In this document: positions 23,732 to 31,942 of the stretch, piece after piece | Numbering within the stretch: position 1 is the stretch's first letter | How the letters are laid out: each line of letters begins with the position of its first letter | Assembly (NCBI GenBank): GCA_902574225.1 | Contig: CACGMO010000023.1 | Coordinates: 1-32,001, forward strand | Source of the DNA: an uncultured Alphaproteobacteria bacterium | GTDB lineage: Bacteria; Pseudomonadota; Alphaproteobacteria; Rhodobacterales; Rhodobacteraceae | Length of the DNA: 32,001 nucleotides | Direction of reading: 5' to 3' | Notes under the pieces: model-generated | The model's database searches: none | What the model was told of the DNA's origin: nothing | Seen by the model: only the letters and a program-made list of their open reading frames with translations | Program-made: the position numbers and the translations under genes

Positions 23732-25200
23732 ACCTCGTACATATCGGAAAACTTTTCATCTAAATAATTCAAAAAGGGCTCAGGCGTAAAAGCCTTTCCT
23801 GTAGCTTTTTTGATCAGGTCAGCAGGTTCGTATAGGCTTCCATGCTGATGTATGTTCTCTGCTAACCAAGTGGTTGCTAATGACACATCACCTTCCTCAA
23901 ATCCGTCTGCAAGATCAGGAATATCTTTTTGCATCTTTTCAAATAAACAACCGGCATTTAAGTTACCTAAAGTGTAGGTTGGAAAATACCCAAATGCACC
24001 GATTGACCAATGAACGTCCTGGAGAATTCCATCAGAGGCTTTTTCAACATTACGGTCAAAATATTCCTTGAATTTTGCATTCCAGGCCTCGGGCAAATCC
24101 GGAACTTCCAAATTTTTTCCAATTACCTCTAATTCGAGCTCAAAGCGAAGCATAATATGTAGATTGTAGTGAACTTCGTCTGCTTCAGTTCTAATAAAAC
24201 CGGTTTCAACCTTATTGACCAAACGGTAGAATTCTTCCTCATCTCTAATGCCAAATTCTCCAAAATAGCTTTTCATTTTCTTAAACAGCCACCTAGTAAA
24301 TTGCCTAGATCTTCCAATTTGGTTCTCAAATATCCTAGACTGACTTTCGTGAATGCCTAAAGATACGCCAGAACCGAGAGGCGAGTGTAAAAATTCTGAA
24401 GACACGTTTTGTTCATAGCAAGCGTGTCCCACTTCGTGAATAGTACTGTATAAACAGTTAAATGGGTCCTTATTATCGACCCGGGTAGTAATTCGTACAT
24501 CATCCCCACCACCTGAACAAAAAGGATGCGCTACAATATCAATTCTTCCTCTATCAAAGTCATAGAAGAATGTCTCTGCTATTTCATGGGCGAGTTTTAA
24601 TTGTTTTTCAGTATTAAAGTCGCCTTCTAATTCGGGTTTGGAAAGTTTTGCTTCACTTATTCTCTGCCGCAAATCTAAAAGTCTTGGCTTCATTTCTTCA
24701 AAAATACTGGAGGTCTCTTTTTTTGTCATTCCAAATTCGTAATCATTTATTAACCCATCGTATAAATCTCCAGTAGGAGATAGACGGGATGCCTCTTCTC
24801 TCTTTAAATCAATTACCTTCTTTAAGTGAGGTGAAAACGCAGAAAAATCGTTATTTTGTCTAGCTTTTTGCCAGGCCATTTGAGCTAAGGATGTGGTAGC
24901 AGCCAAATCCGATGCGAGTTTGCTTGGTATAGCTTCTGCTCTGTCAAAGGCTCTCTTTATTAGTGTATAAGCTCTTTCTTGAAAAGGTGTTTTAGGTTTG
25001 GCTTGTTCCAATAACTTTCTGACTATTGAATTTTTTTTTCTATCGTGAATAACTTCTTCAAGTGCACCCATCTCCATGGCTCGAGAATTTCCACTCTTAG
25101 ATGGCATCATTGTCTCCTGATCCCAAGCATTTCTACCCGCTACGGATTGGAGTAAACCAGTCGTTCTATTGTAATTGATCAGATGATCTATGGCTTCCAT
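23728..25200 (-). CDS. M32 family metallocarboxypeptidase (carboxypeptidase Taq type)
   Basis: M32 enzymes are cytoplasmic zinc carboxypeptidases with broad specificity. The 490-aa product has the usual length and all family motifs: HPF at residues 225-227, the DVRITTR segment at 234-240, the zinc-binding HEVGH at 255-259 with Glu256 catalytic, HES at 284-286 providing the third ligand, IRTEADEV later, and GILQDVHWS. ATG 25200 has AGAGAGC upstream. It stands alone on the minus strand, between the convergent YajQ gene and the MAPEG gene upstream. Confidence 0.95.
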   Translation of the reverse strand: MEAIDHLINYNRTTGLLQSVAGRNAWDQETMMPSKSGNSRAMEMGALEEVIHDRKKNSIVRKLLEQAKPKTPFQERAYTLIKRAFDRAEAIPSKLASDLAATTSLAQMAWQKARQNNDFSAFSPHLKKVIDLKREEASRLSPTGDLYDGLINDYEFGMTKKETSSIFEEMKPRLLDLRQRISEAKLSKPELEGDFNTEKQLKLAHEIAETFFYDFDRGRIDIVAHPFCSGGGDDVRITTRVDNKDPFNCLYSTIHEVGHACYEQNVSSEFLHSPLGSGVSLGIHESQSRIFENQIGRSRQFTRWLFKKMKSYFGEFGIRDEEEFYRLVNKVETGFIRTEADEVHYNLHIMLRFELELEVIGKNLEVPDLPEAWNAKFKEYFDRNVEKASDGILQDVHWSIGAFGYFPTYTLGNLNAGCLFEKMQKDIPDLADGFEEGDVSLATTWLAENIHQHGSLYEPADLIKKATGKAFTPEPFLNYLDEKFSDMYEV

Positions 25201-25245
25201 AAAGCTCTCTATTTTCTATTAAAATTTTTGTCTATTTCCAAAAAG

Positions 25246-25638
25246 TTAGCTGATCGACATTGCTGACCAATACAAAAAGAGGATGCTTAATAAACTCGCA
25301 ACCCAACCTGCAGATCTTAATCCAATAATATTAAATCCGTATGCGATTACATAAACGATACGTGCCCAAAAGAAAACTTGAACAGCCAGATTAGTATTTG
25401 CACTGCTGGTTTCGGTCATTGCAAGTGCAAGGATTGCTGGACCTATCATCGCGAGTGCTATCACACAATTTAGAATAGCGCGCTCTAATCGTCCGGTCAT
25501 ACCTGAAAAATTTACGCCTTCTCGACTACTAAACACGGGCATAATTCCAACGTTTGCCAAGCTGGTGAGCTGTTGGACAAGGGTAGTTGCTATGATTAGA
25601 AGTCCATATAGACAGATATAGTACAGTTCAACGCTCAT
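25246..25638 (-). CDS. MAPEG family membrane protein
   Basis: MAPEG proteins include microsomal-type glutathione transferases and eicosanoid enzymes; bacterial members are small inner-membrane proteins of mostly unknown substrate. The 130-aa product has about four hydrophobic helices and the family motif GRLERAILNCVIALAMIGPA near 49-68, then QVFFWARIVYVIAYGFNI near 87-104. ATG 25638 is preceded by GAGG 8 nt upstream. It is upstream of the M32 gene (45-bp gap) and divergent from the flavoprotein gene, with which it shares a promoter-like 17-mer. Confidence 0.88.
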   Translation of the reverse strand: MSVELYYICLYGLLIIATTLVQQLTSLANVGIMPVFSSREGVNFSGMTGRLERAILNCVIALAMIGPAILALAMTETSSANTNLAVQVFFWARIVYVIAYGFNIIGLRSAGWVASLLSILFLYWSAMSIS

Positions 25639-25675
25639 TTTTCATACCTCGTATTTTTTATATTACTTACCCCAA

Positions 25676-25692
25676 AATAGTTTATTATAAAA
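25676..25692. repeat. 17-bp shared promoter-like element, copy 1
   Basis: AATAGTTTATTATAAAA here is identical to 29891-29907. Both copies lie in divergent intergenic gaps, 42-43 bp before the plus-strand start codon and about 45-50 nt before the minus-strand start. The element includes TATAAA on the plus strand and a perfect TATAAT on the minus strand, so it may be a bidirectional -10 region. It could be chance similarity in AT-rich DNA. Confidence 0.45.
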
Positions 25693-25717
25693 CTGTTTCA
25701 ACTACAAAAGATGCACG

Positions 25718-26323
25718 ATGGATGAAATTCAATTAAGAAATCTTTATGGTCCTGCTACTGAGAAAGCATCTGCGAAGATAATGAAAAGCTTGGATCCACA
25801 TAGTGTCAGTTTCATAAATGCATCAAATTTTCTGGTCATGGGGACTTTTGACGGTGAAGATATTGATCTCTCACCCAAGGGTGATCCAAAAGGTTTTGTT
25901 AAAGTGATATCTGATGATCGCATCGAAATAGCTGACAGACCTGGAAATAATAGGATTGACGGGCTTCTAAATATTTCTAAAAACGCAACTGTATCCCTTA
26001 TATTTTTCATTCCAAAGGTGACAGAAACACTTAGAGTTCAAGGGAAAGCCACGATATCAAACGACCCAAAAGTTCTCGAAAAACATAAATTAAAATCCAA
26101 TTTGCCAAAGACAGTTACAGTTATTAAACCAACAAAAGTATTTCTGCATTGTGGCAAAGCGCTACTTCGATCAAGTCTATGGAAGCCTGAAAGCTGGCCT
26201 GATACAAGACCCATACCCACGCTTTATGAAATGATTGAAGATCAGACAGGATTAAATTGTGAAATAAAAAAAGAAACTGACATTATAGAAATGTACGAAC
26301 GTGAACTTTACGAAAATAAATAA
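25718..26323 (+). CDS. PNPOx-fold FMN-dependent flavoprotein (MSMEG_1061-like)
   Basis: This family has the pyridoxamine-5'-phosphate oxidase split-barrel fold but is usually not a PNP oxidase; function is unknown, possibly FMN- or F420-linked reduction. The 201-aa product shows DPHSVSFINASNFLVMGTFDG near residues 27-47, SPKGDPKGFVKVISDDRIEIADRPGNNRIDGLLNI near 53-87, and HCGKALLRSSLWKPESWP near 144-161, a characteristic ending for the subgroup. It starts at ATG 25718 and is divergent from the MAPEG gene. Its stop overlaps the start of a possible 52-aa ORF. Confidence 0.85.
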   Translation: MDEIQLRNLYGPATEKASAKIMKSLDPHSVSFINASNFLVMGTFDGEDIDLSPKGDPKGFVKVISDDRIEIADRPGNNRIDGLLNISKNATVSLIFFIPKVTETLRVQGKATISNDPKVLEKHKLKSNLPKTVTVIKPTKVFLHCGKALLRSSLWKPESWPDTRPIPTLYEMIEDQTGLNCEIKKETDIIEMYERELYENK

Positions 26324-26481
26324 TGAATGCAACTTTTATGAATTATTTTATAAAAACAAAATGTGGACTAGAAAAGTACGATTTGCTCAAATCACGAAAA
26401 GGCATCTACGCAAAAATTAGATTTTATTGGTTCGTCCTCTTCGCATCAATAAGAGACTTAGGCCACAAAAAAAGGATTTAA
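26323..26481 (+). CDS. Possible 52-aa small protein coupled to the flavoprotein gene
   Basis: An ATG at 26323 overlaps the flavoprotein stop codon (TAATG), a pattern shared with real coupled genes in this window (paaB/paaC). The frame runs to TAA 26479, encoding 52 residues, basic, with a hydrophobic WFVLFAS segment and single cysteine. I recognise no homolog. It fills almost all of the otherwise empty gap between the flavoprotein and the next gene. The chance of such a short open frame in AT-rich DNA is not small, so confidence is low. Confidence 0.25.
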   Translation: MNATFMNYFIKTKCGLEKYDLLKSRKGIYAKIRFYWFVLFASIRDLGHKKRI

Positions 26482-26487
26482 AAAAAC

Positions 26488-27126
26488 TTAAGTTAACGCT
26501 GAGTAATCTCCCGTAACCTTTGCACTAATAAGAGCTAATTTTTCACTTCCCCAAAATATTTCTTCTTCAAAGACAAAGGTTGGCACCCCAAATATTCCCA
26601 TAGATAGTGCGGTATCCATTAAAGAGGTCACACAGTTTTGATTGTTGCTCTTCCAAGATATGAAATCAGTGCTATCAAGTTGAAATTTGTCGATTAAATT
26701 TAAAAGCACCTTTTCATTTTCTATGTCTAGCTCTCTCTTCCAAAACAATTGAAAGGACTCGCGCAAAAAAGGCAACAAAGTTTTTCCCGATTTTTCTTTG
26801 ACCCATAAATGAGCCATAGAAAATAATGAGCTATCCCAAATTTTTTGAGTACCTAAAATTGTTTTCCCTTGTAGATTAGCCATCCTTCTGCAATCCATGT
26901 AGGAATATTTAACTCTGCGCCACTGATGTGCTGTTCTATTTGAAGAGATTATCTTCCCTTGGTTATTGACCGTTGCGCTTCCTAAATAGTCAGCAATATC
27001 CAGAGTGTATGGCAATATATTCCACTGTAATCCCAGTTGATCAAATATTTTTATCGCAGGGTCTAAAGCCAAGTAGGCATAGGGACTTTTTATGTCGATG
27101 TAAAAATCAATTGAATTATTAGACAT
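26488..27126 (-). CDS. HCCA isomerase-like DsbA-family oxidoreductase
   Basis: 2-hydroxychromene-2-carboxylate isomerases are glutathione-dependent, kappa-GST-like enzymes of naphthalene-type degradation; many bacterial members act on other substrates. The 212-aa product has DFYIDIKSPYAYLA near residues 7-20, with the active Ser14 where DsbA has CxxC, and the conserved cis-proline loop GIFGVPTFVFEEEIFWGSEKL near 182-202. ATG 27126 is preferred over an upstream in-frame TTG at 27132. It is followed at its 3' side by the putative small ORF on the opposite strand. The substrate is unknown. Confidence 0.88.
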   Translation of the reverse strand: MSNNSIDFYIDIKSPYAYLALDPAIKIFDQLGLQWNILPYTLDIADYLGSATVNNQGKIISSNRTAHQWRRVKYSYMDCRRMANLQGKTILGTQKIWDSSLFSMAHLWVKEKSGKTLLPFLRESFQLFWKRELDIENEKVLLNLIDKFQLDSTDFISWKSNNQNCVTSLMDTALSMGIFGVPTFVFEEEIFWGSEKLALISAKVTGDYSALT

Positions 27127-27190
27127 CAGCAACTTAACTTAAATGATTTTTTAGCGACTCTACCTAGATTTATTAAAAGTTAAATATTGC

Positions 27191-27556
27191 TTAATCGGTC
27201 TTAGCGTATGTTTGCGCTGCGGTTGAATTAAATTCGAACGCAACTACTTCTTCGTCACCTACTACCCAACCATTGTGACCGGGTTCAATAACATAAACGT
27301 CACCAGGCCCAAAAACCTGTTCTGTGCCATCGTTATGCTTGGCAGCCATTTGACCAGAAATCACTGTTCCAACGTGTTTTGCTTGACAACTTTCTCCTCC
27401 AACCATTGGTTTGACACATGTTTCCCAACTCCAGCCTGGCTGAAGAACAAGCTTTGCAGCTGCTATGCCTCCTAGATCACAGACAGATACCTTTGCCTTG
27501 TCAGGCGCTCTCACTTCATCTGGATTATCAAATGATTTTTTCATTACTGTACTCAT
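27191..27556 (-). CDS. Cupin-domain protein
   Basis: This 121-aa protein is a single cupin barrel. Cupin motif 1 spans PGWSWETCVKPMVGG to HVGTVISGQMAA (near residues 39-71), with His61 as a likely metal ligand, and motif 2 is GPGDVYVIEPGHNGWVVGD (near 83-101) with His95. It lacks fused domains, so a specific reaction cannot be assigned. AAGGAAC precedes ATG 27556. It is divergent from the AlkB-like gene across 115 bp, which may hint at a shared role or regulation, but this is only context. Confidence 0.85.
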   Translation of the reverse strand: MSTVMKKSFDNPDEVRAPDKAKVSVCDLGGIAAAKLVLQPGWSWETCVKPMVGGESCQAKHVGTVISGQMAAKHNDGTEQVFGPGDVYVIEPGHNGWVVGDEEVVAFEFNSTAAQTYAKTD

Positions 27557-27671
27557 CTTTGTTCCTTTTTTAGTTCAAATGTAAAACTAATAGAAATTAA
27601 TCTCAAATTGAAGTATAACTATTATCCTTGAAATTAACCAAATACTTTTTATCTCTAAAGGGGAGAGATAG

Positions 27672-28778
27672 ATGAATAATACTGCCACGGAAAACTTCAC
27701 GAGCGAAATAACGCCGGCCTTTCAGTTCGGTCTTCCCTATATATTTGCACCATTAATGATAATCTCGTGGATATTTGGGGGGTGGACAATACTCCTTGTG
27801 CCTATATTTGGGTACGTAGTGATTACTTTTTTTGATGCTTTGATAGGAAAGAAGCTAATTAAGCCCACCGAGAGTAGTGGTGGATCGGAGGACCGTTATA
27901 AATATGTTCTTTATGGTTGGGTTCCCGTACAGTTCTTTTTGATCTTTGGCAGTTTATTTACAATATTTATGTTCGACCATCTCAGTGGTACGGAAGCATT
28001 TTTTCTTATGATAGTTCAAGGCATAATATCAGGAGCAGTCGGGATTGTATTTGCACATGAGCTTATGCATCAAAAAACAAGGATTGAGAGATTTTTATCA
28101 GATCTTTTAATGGGGATGTCGTTGTATGGTCATTTTAGAACGGAACATGTTCTCGTCCATCACCGGCACGTTGGAACACGCAAAGATGCGGTCACTGCAA
28201 GATATGGTGAAAACTTTTATAAATTTTTTATCCGTGTTATTCCCGAATGTTTTTTGTCTTCTTGGAACACAGAAAAAGAGCTATTGCAGAAGAAAAACTT
28301 GCCTTTCTGGGATTTTCAAAATCCTTTTTTTATTTATTTCGGGCTCATGCTTTTCTTTCTATTACTAGCTATCTTAATCGGTGGAATACTCGGCGCTGTA
28401 TGTTTTTTTATACAAGCTTTAGTTGCGGTACTACATCTGGAGGTCGTAAATTACATTGAGCATTACGGTCTTGTTAGACAGAAGTTAGACAATGGAAAGT
28501 TTGAGCCTACTCGCCCGCATCATAGCTGGAATGCTAACGACCACGCGAGTAATCTTCTGCTAATTAATCTTCAAAAGCACTCTGATCACCACGCGAGACC
28601 AAACAAGAAATATCAACATCTCCAATCATATGATGCAGGCGACGCGCCTCAGTTACCTTTTGGCTATCCTTTGATGGTGCTTATGAGTTTAATCCCACAA
28701 TTTTGGATGAAAGTTATGAATCCAAAAGTCTTGGAGTGGAGAAAACGGTTTTACCCAGAAATACAGGAATGGTCATAG
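27672..28778 (+). CDS. AlkB-like membrane di-iron monooxygenase (alkane 1-monooxygenase family)
   Basis: AlkB family enzymes hydroxylate alkanes or other hydrophobic molecules in the inner membrane using a histidine-rich di-iron site and electrons from rubredoxin. The 368-aa product has the hydrophobic helices and all histidine boxes: HELMH at residues 129-133, GHF (H154) followed by EHVLVHHRHVG at 158-168, NYIEHYG at 260-266, and LQKHSDHHARP at 300-310. Box 1 has HELMHQ rather than the common HELGHK. GGGGAGA lies before ATG 27672. No rubredoxin or reductase gene is in the window, so its electron donor must be encoded elsewhere. The exact substrate is uncertain. Confidence 0.92.
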   Translation: MNNTATENFTSEITPAFQFGLPYIFAPLMIISWIFGGWTILLVPIFGYVVITFFDALIGKKLIKPTESSGGSEDRYKYVLYGWVPVQFFLIFGSLFTIFMFDHLSGTEAFFLMIVQGIISGAVGIVFAHELMHQKTRIERFLSDLLMGMSLYGHFRTEHVLVHHRHVGTRKDAVTARYGENFYKFFIRVIPECFLSSWNTEKELLQKKNLPFWDFQNPFFIYFGLMLFFLLLAILIGGILGAVCFFIQALVAVLHLEVVNYIEHYGLVRQKLDNGKFEPTRPHHSWNANDHASNLLLINLQKHSDHHARPNKKYQHLQSYDAGDAPQLPFGYPLMVLMSLIPQFWMKVMNPKVLEWRKRFYPEIQEWS

Positions 28779-28787
28779 AGCCTGTAA

Positions 28788-29111
28788 TCAACTTCCTGGA
28801 GGAGAGTAGGCACTAGCAACACTCTTCGCTGTCTTGAGAGCGCTATCTATATCAATCTCGCTGAGCGTTACGAGATCTTTGATTGCACCGCTAGCATTAA
28901 CGGCAATCGCCGCGCCTAAAGCAACATCTTCAGATGGAACTTCGAAGGTGACTACGATATCGTATTGACCACGAGTGAACATCATATCTGTAAGTGTTGC
29001 GCCTGCGCTAGTCACAACAGCTTCCATTACTTTTCTTCTTTCAGCATAACTGCTTCCAATCATACCCTTCCATGCTGACTCATTATATTTTGCTAAGGCT
29101 ATTACTTTCAT
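28788..29111 (-). CDS. GYD-domain protein
   Basis: GYD proteins are small ferredoxin-like-fold proteins of unknown function, common in alphaproteobacteria. The 107-aa product matches the family in MFTRGQYDIVVTFEVPSEDV (near 44-63) and AVNASGAIKDLVTL near 70-83. ATG 29111 has GGAG 7 nt upstream. It converges on the AlkB-like gene, 9 bp between stops. No function can be assigned. Confidence 0.85.
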   Translation of the reverse strand: MKVIALAKYNESAWKGMIGSSYAERRKVMEAVVTSAGATLTDMMFTRGQYDIVVTFEVPSEDVALGAAIAVNASGAIKDLVTLSEIDIDSALKTAKSVASAYSPPGS

Positions 29112-29175
29112 TTTTATCTCCTACATTATTTTCATATCTACTATACCACTTATACATTAATATCTTAATAACTAT

Positions 29176-29850
29176 TCACAGCCCCCAATTAATACGGGAA
29201 AGGCCATTGTCATCTAAATATTCGTTTGTTTTTGAAAATGGGTTTGAATCAAAAAATCCATTTGCAGCTGAATATGGTGAAGGGTGCGCACTTTTTATAA
29301 TTAGATTTGCATCCCCGTTTAAAAAGGTTCCTTTTTCCTGGGCTTTTTTTCCCCATAAAATATAAACCAAATTTGTTTTTTCTTCATTTAATAAAGAAAG
29401 TACTTTGTCAGTAAAGATTTCCCAGCCCTTACCCTGATGGGATGCTGGTTTACTCTTTTCAACGGTCAATACAGTATTTAACAGTAAAACACCTTCTTTC
29501 GCCCACTTTTCAAGGCTTCCTGACTTAGGTCGGGCTAAGCCGATATCTGATTTTAACTCTTTGAAGATATTTTCTAGAGATGGGGGCGGTTGAACACCAT
29601 CTTTTACGGAGAAACTTAGACCATGTGCTTGTCCCCTCCCATGGTAGGGGTCTTGACCTAAAATTACGACCTTTACCTTTTCAAATGGAGTAAAGTTAAA
29701 CGCTGAAAAGATTTCTGATCCTATCGGAAAAATTTCCTTTCCCACCTTTTTTTCCGCCTTCAAGAAATCACTTAACTGTCGCATGTAAGGTTTTTTGAAC
29801 TCATCAATCAGCCGCTTTCTCCAGCTTTCTTCAATATTGATAGTAGACAA
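29176..29850 (-). CDS. ung: Uracil-DNA glycosylase (family 1)
   Basis: UNG removes uracil from DNA in base-excision repair. The active-site motifs are intact: the water-activating GQDPYHG at about residues 65-71 with catalytic Asp67, and the leucine-loop HPSPYSA with His189 at about 189-195; KPASHQGKGWE and VLLLNTVLTVE are also family segments. TTG 29850 was chosen because AAGGA lies 7 nt upstream and the product then starts shortly before the conserved ESWRKRLIDEFKKPY; an upstream in-frame TTG at 29880 would add ten residues. The 224-aa length is normal. It is divergent from the M20 gene. Confidence 0.95.
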   Translation of the reverse strand: MSTINIEESWRKRLIDEFKKPYMRQLSDFLKAEKKVGKEIFPIGSEIFSAFNFTPFEKVKVVILGQDPYHGRGQAHGLSFSVKDGVQPPPSLENIFKELKSDIGLARPKSGSLEKWAKEGVLLLNTVLTVEKSKPASHQGKGWEIFTDKVLSLLNEEKTNLVYILWGKKAQEKGTFLNGDANLIIKSAHPSPYSAANGFFDSNPFSKTNEYLDDNGLSRINWGL

Positions 29851-29890
29851 TTTATGTTCCTTGCTAAAACTGAGATGCAATTATTAATGT

Positions 29891-29907
29891 AATAGTTTAT
29901 TATAAAA
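29891..29907. repeat. 17-bp shared promoter-like element, copy 2
   Basis: This copy is identical to the one at 25676-25692. Here it sits between ung (minus) and the M20 deacylase (plus), 43 bp before the plus-strand ATG. It has TATAAA on the plus strand and TATAAT on the minus strand. Confidence 0.45.
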
Positions 29908-29933
29908 AAAGGTTACAGGGATAACTTATTTTA

Positions 29934-31214
29934 ATGATTGAAAAAGAGCTCTCCGAAAGAATAAACATTGAAGTTGATAAACTTTTTGATGATCAAATAA
30001 GGTTCACTCAAAAGTTAACTAGATTTCCTTCTTTACGTGGCCAAGAGCATACAGCTCAAGATTTTCTCTTTGATGAATTGACAAAGCGGAATTATGCACT
30101 TGATAGGTGGACGGTGAATGTGGAAGACATTAAAGATCACCCAGGATTTTCACCGGTAAAGGTAGATTATTCAAATGCAATAAATATAGTTGGTACTCAT
30201 AGACCCAAAAAAGAGATGGGCAGATCTCTTATACTTAATGGGCATATTGATGTGGTTCCAGAGGGACCTTATGAAATGTGGTCACGCAACCCCTTTGACC
30301 CAGCAATTGAAGGCGATTGGATGTACGGTAGGGGAGGTGCAGATATGAAAGCGGGCATCGTTGCAAACATATTTGCGATGGATGCCATAAGAAATCTAGG
30401 TTACCAACCGGCTGCACGTGTTCATATTCAGTCGGTAGTAGAGGAAGAATGCACAGGAAATGGCGCACTAGCATGTTTGGTAAGAGGATATAATGCTGAA
30501 GCTGCAATTATTCCAGAACCGGTAGATGATAAATTAGTTAGAGGAAATGTTGGTGTTTTATGGTTTAAGGTAAGTGTAAAAGGTTTGCCTGTACATGTAA
30601 GAGAAGCAGGATCTGGTCAAAATGCAATTGAAGCATGCTTTCCAATAATAAAAGCTCTAAGAAAACTTGAGGAAGTGTGGAATACAGAAAAATCAAATTT
30701 TAAATATTATAAAGATACCGAACATCCCATAAATTTTAATGTCGGTAAAATTAAGGGAGGTGACTGGGCTTCCTCTGTCCCATCTTGGTGTGACTTTGAC
30801 TGTCGGATTGCAATTTTTCCCGATTGGGACCCAAAAGAGAAATCATTAGAAATAGAAAAATGCATTAGAGAAGCTTCACTGAATGATGCCTTTCTCTCAA
30901 ATAATCCTCCTCAAATTGAGTGGAATGGATTTTTTGCAAAAGGCTATATTTTAGAAGAGGGTACGGATGCTGAGAAAGTATTAGGTGAGGCACATTTTCT
31001 TGCCTACGAAGGAGATATGAAAAGTTTTATTAGTCCTGCATACCTGGATGCTAGGGTATTTATGGTATATGGGGATTGCCCCTGTCTAGTATATGGGCCA
31101 TATTCAGAAAACATTCATGGTTTCGATGAAAGAGTGAGCTTGAGTTCCGTTAGGAAAATAACAAAGACAATAGCTTTATTTATAGCCGATTGGTGTAAAC
31201 TGGAAAAGATTTAG
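29934..31214 (+). CDS. M20 family metallopeptidase / ArgE-DapE-type deacylase
   Basis: M20 enzymes hydrolyse N-acyl amino acids or small peptides in the cytoplasm with a two-zinc site. The 426-aa product has LNGHIDVVPEGPYEMW (His105 region) with the first zinc histidine, the bridging Asp in GRGGADMKAG, the general-base pair in VVEEECTGNG, PEP further on, and the C-terminal histidine in NIHGFDERV. The dimerisation insert is present between these. It groups with proteins annotated acetylornithine deacetylase or succinyl-diaminopimelate desuccinylase, but the true substrate cannot be set from the sequence. ATG 29934 has a weak upstream AGGG. It is divergent from ung. Confidence 0.87.
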   Translation: MIEKELSERINIEVDKLFDDQIRFTQKLTRFPSLRGQEHTAQDFLFDELTKRNYALDRWTVNVEDIKDHPGFSPVKVDYSNAINIVGTHRPKKEMGRSLILNGHIDVVPEGPYEMWSRNPFDPAIEGDWMYGRGGADMKAGIVANIFAMDAIRNLGYQPAARVHIQSVVEEECTGNGALACLVRGYNAEAAIIPEPVDDKLVRGNVGVLWFKVSVKGLPVHVREAGSGQNAIEACFPIIKALRKLEEVWNTEKSNFKYYKDTEHPINFNVGKIKGGDWASSVPSWCDFDCRIAIFPDWDPKEKSLEIEKCIREASLNDAFLSNNPPQIEWNGFFAKGYILEEGTDAEKVLGEAHFLAYEGDMKSFISPAYLDARVFMVYGDCPCLVYGPYSENIHGFDERVSLSSVRKITKTIALFIADWCKLEKI

Positions 31215-31243
31215 TTTTTAAAAAATCATTAAACGCCGAACTA

Positions 31244-31942
31244 CTAATCTGGAATCATCCCCGTCGGCACAGCTTTACCTTTAATAATGAGCTTTGGCTC
31301 TTCTTTAATTCCAACGAGTTCGGGCCTGCTATTCAGATATTCGGATACGCCACTAAGATTTTCTATTGCGCTAAGAAAGCTCCCAATACTGGGCCAATCA
31401 TCAAAGATAGTGGGCTCCAAAACTCGAATCATCGATAATTGATGGTATACGCCAAAATCACAGTATGAAGGACTCGCGCCCAGAAAAAATGGACCTCTTT
31501 TGTCGCTTTCTAAATATTTGTTAAAATAAAATATCTTTGGCTCAAAACCGGATAAAATTGTTTTCTTGAGTCCTTCATATTCCTCCCCGGTCTTAAAATT
31601 AATTGTTGCATTCAGGGGTTGGAATAGCTCTTGGCTTGATTCAAATATAGCATCGGCTATTGCCCTATTTTCTTCATTCGTGGGAAGAGTCTTCGCAAAT
31701 TTAGCTGTATATCGCATTATTGAACCGCTCTGCCAAATCGTAGTCTGGTTATCTACAACCAGAACAGGCAGCTGACCAAACCCAATTTCTTTTTTCATTT
31801 CCGGCCAAGATTTTTTAAAATATTCCCACGCCATATGATAGTCATAGGGAACCCTGCCATAGCATAATTGCATTTGTATAGCTTCTGTAAACGCGCGCAT
31901 TTTAAAATATACAAGATCCAGTTTCGGGAAAGATTTCTCCAT
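31244..31942 (-). CDS. Glutathione S-transferase family protein
   Basis: This soluble protein has a GST thioredoxin-like N-terminal domain and a helical C-terminal domain. The cis-proline site GFGQLPVLVVD (near residues 54-64) and glutathione-binding WQSGSIMRYTA (70-80) are clear. The C-terminal half has FFLGASPSYCDFGVYHQ, the N-capping and hydrophobic-staple region of GSTs. Subclass (sigma-like or other) and substrate are unknown. AGGAG precedes ATG 31942. It converges on the M20 gene with a 29-bp gap. Confidence 0.88.
   Translation of the reverse strand: MEKSFPKLDLVYFKMRAFTEAIQMQLCYGRVPYDYHMAWEYFKKSWPEMKKEIGFGQLPVLVVDNQTTIWQSGSIMRYTAKFAKTLPTNEENRAIADAIFESSQELFQPLNATINFKTGEEYEGLKKTILSGFEPKIFYFNKYLESDKRGPFFLGASPSYCDFGVYHQLSMIRVLEPTIFDDWPSIGSFLSAIENLSGVSEYLNSRPELVGIKEEPKLIIKGKAVPTGMIPD

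Noticed and set aside
29851-29880. Ten-residue N-terminal extension of uracil-DNA glycosylase from TTG 29880
   Set aside because: AAGGA placed 7 nt before TTG 29850 fits better and the extra residues are outside the conserved family.
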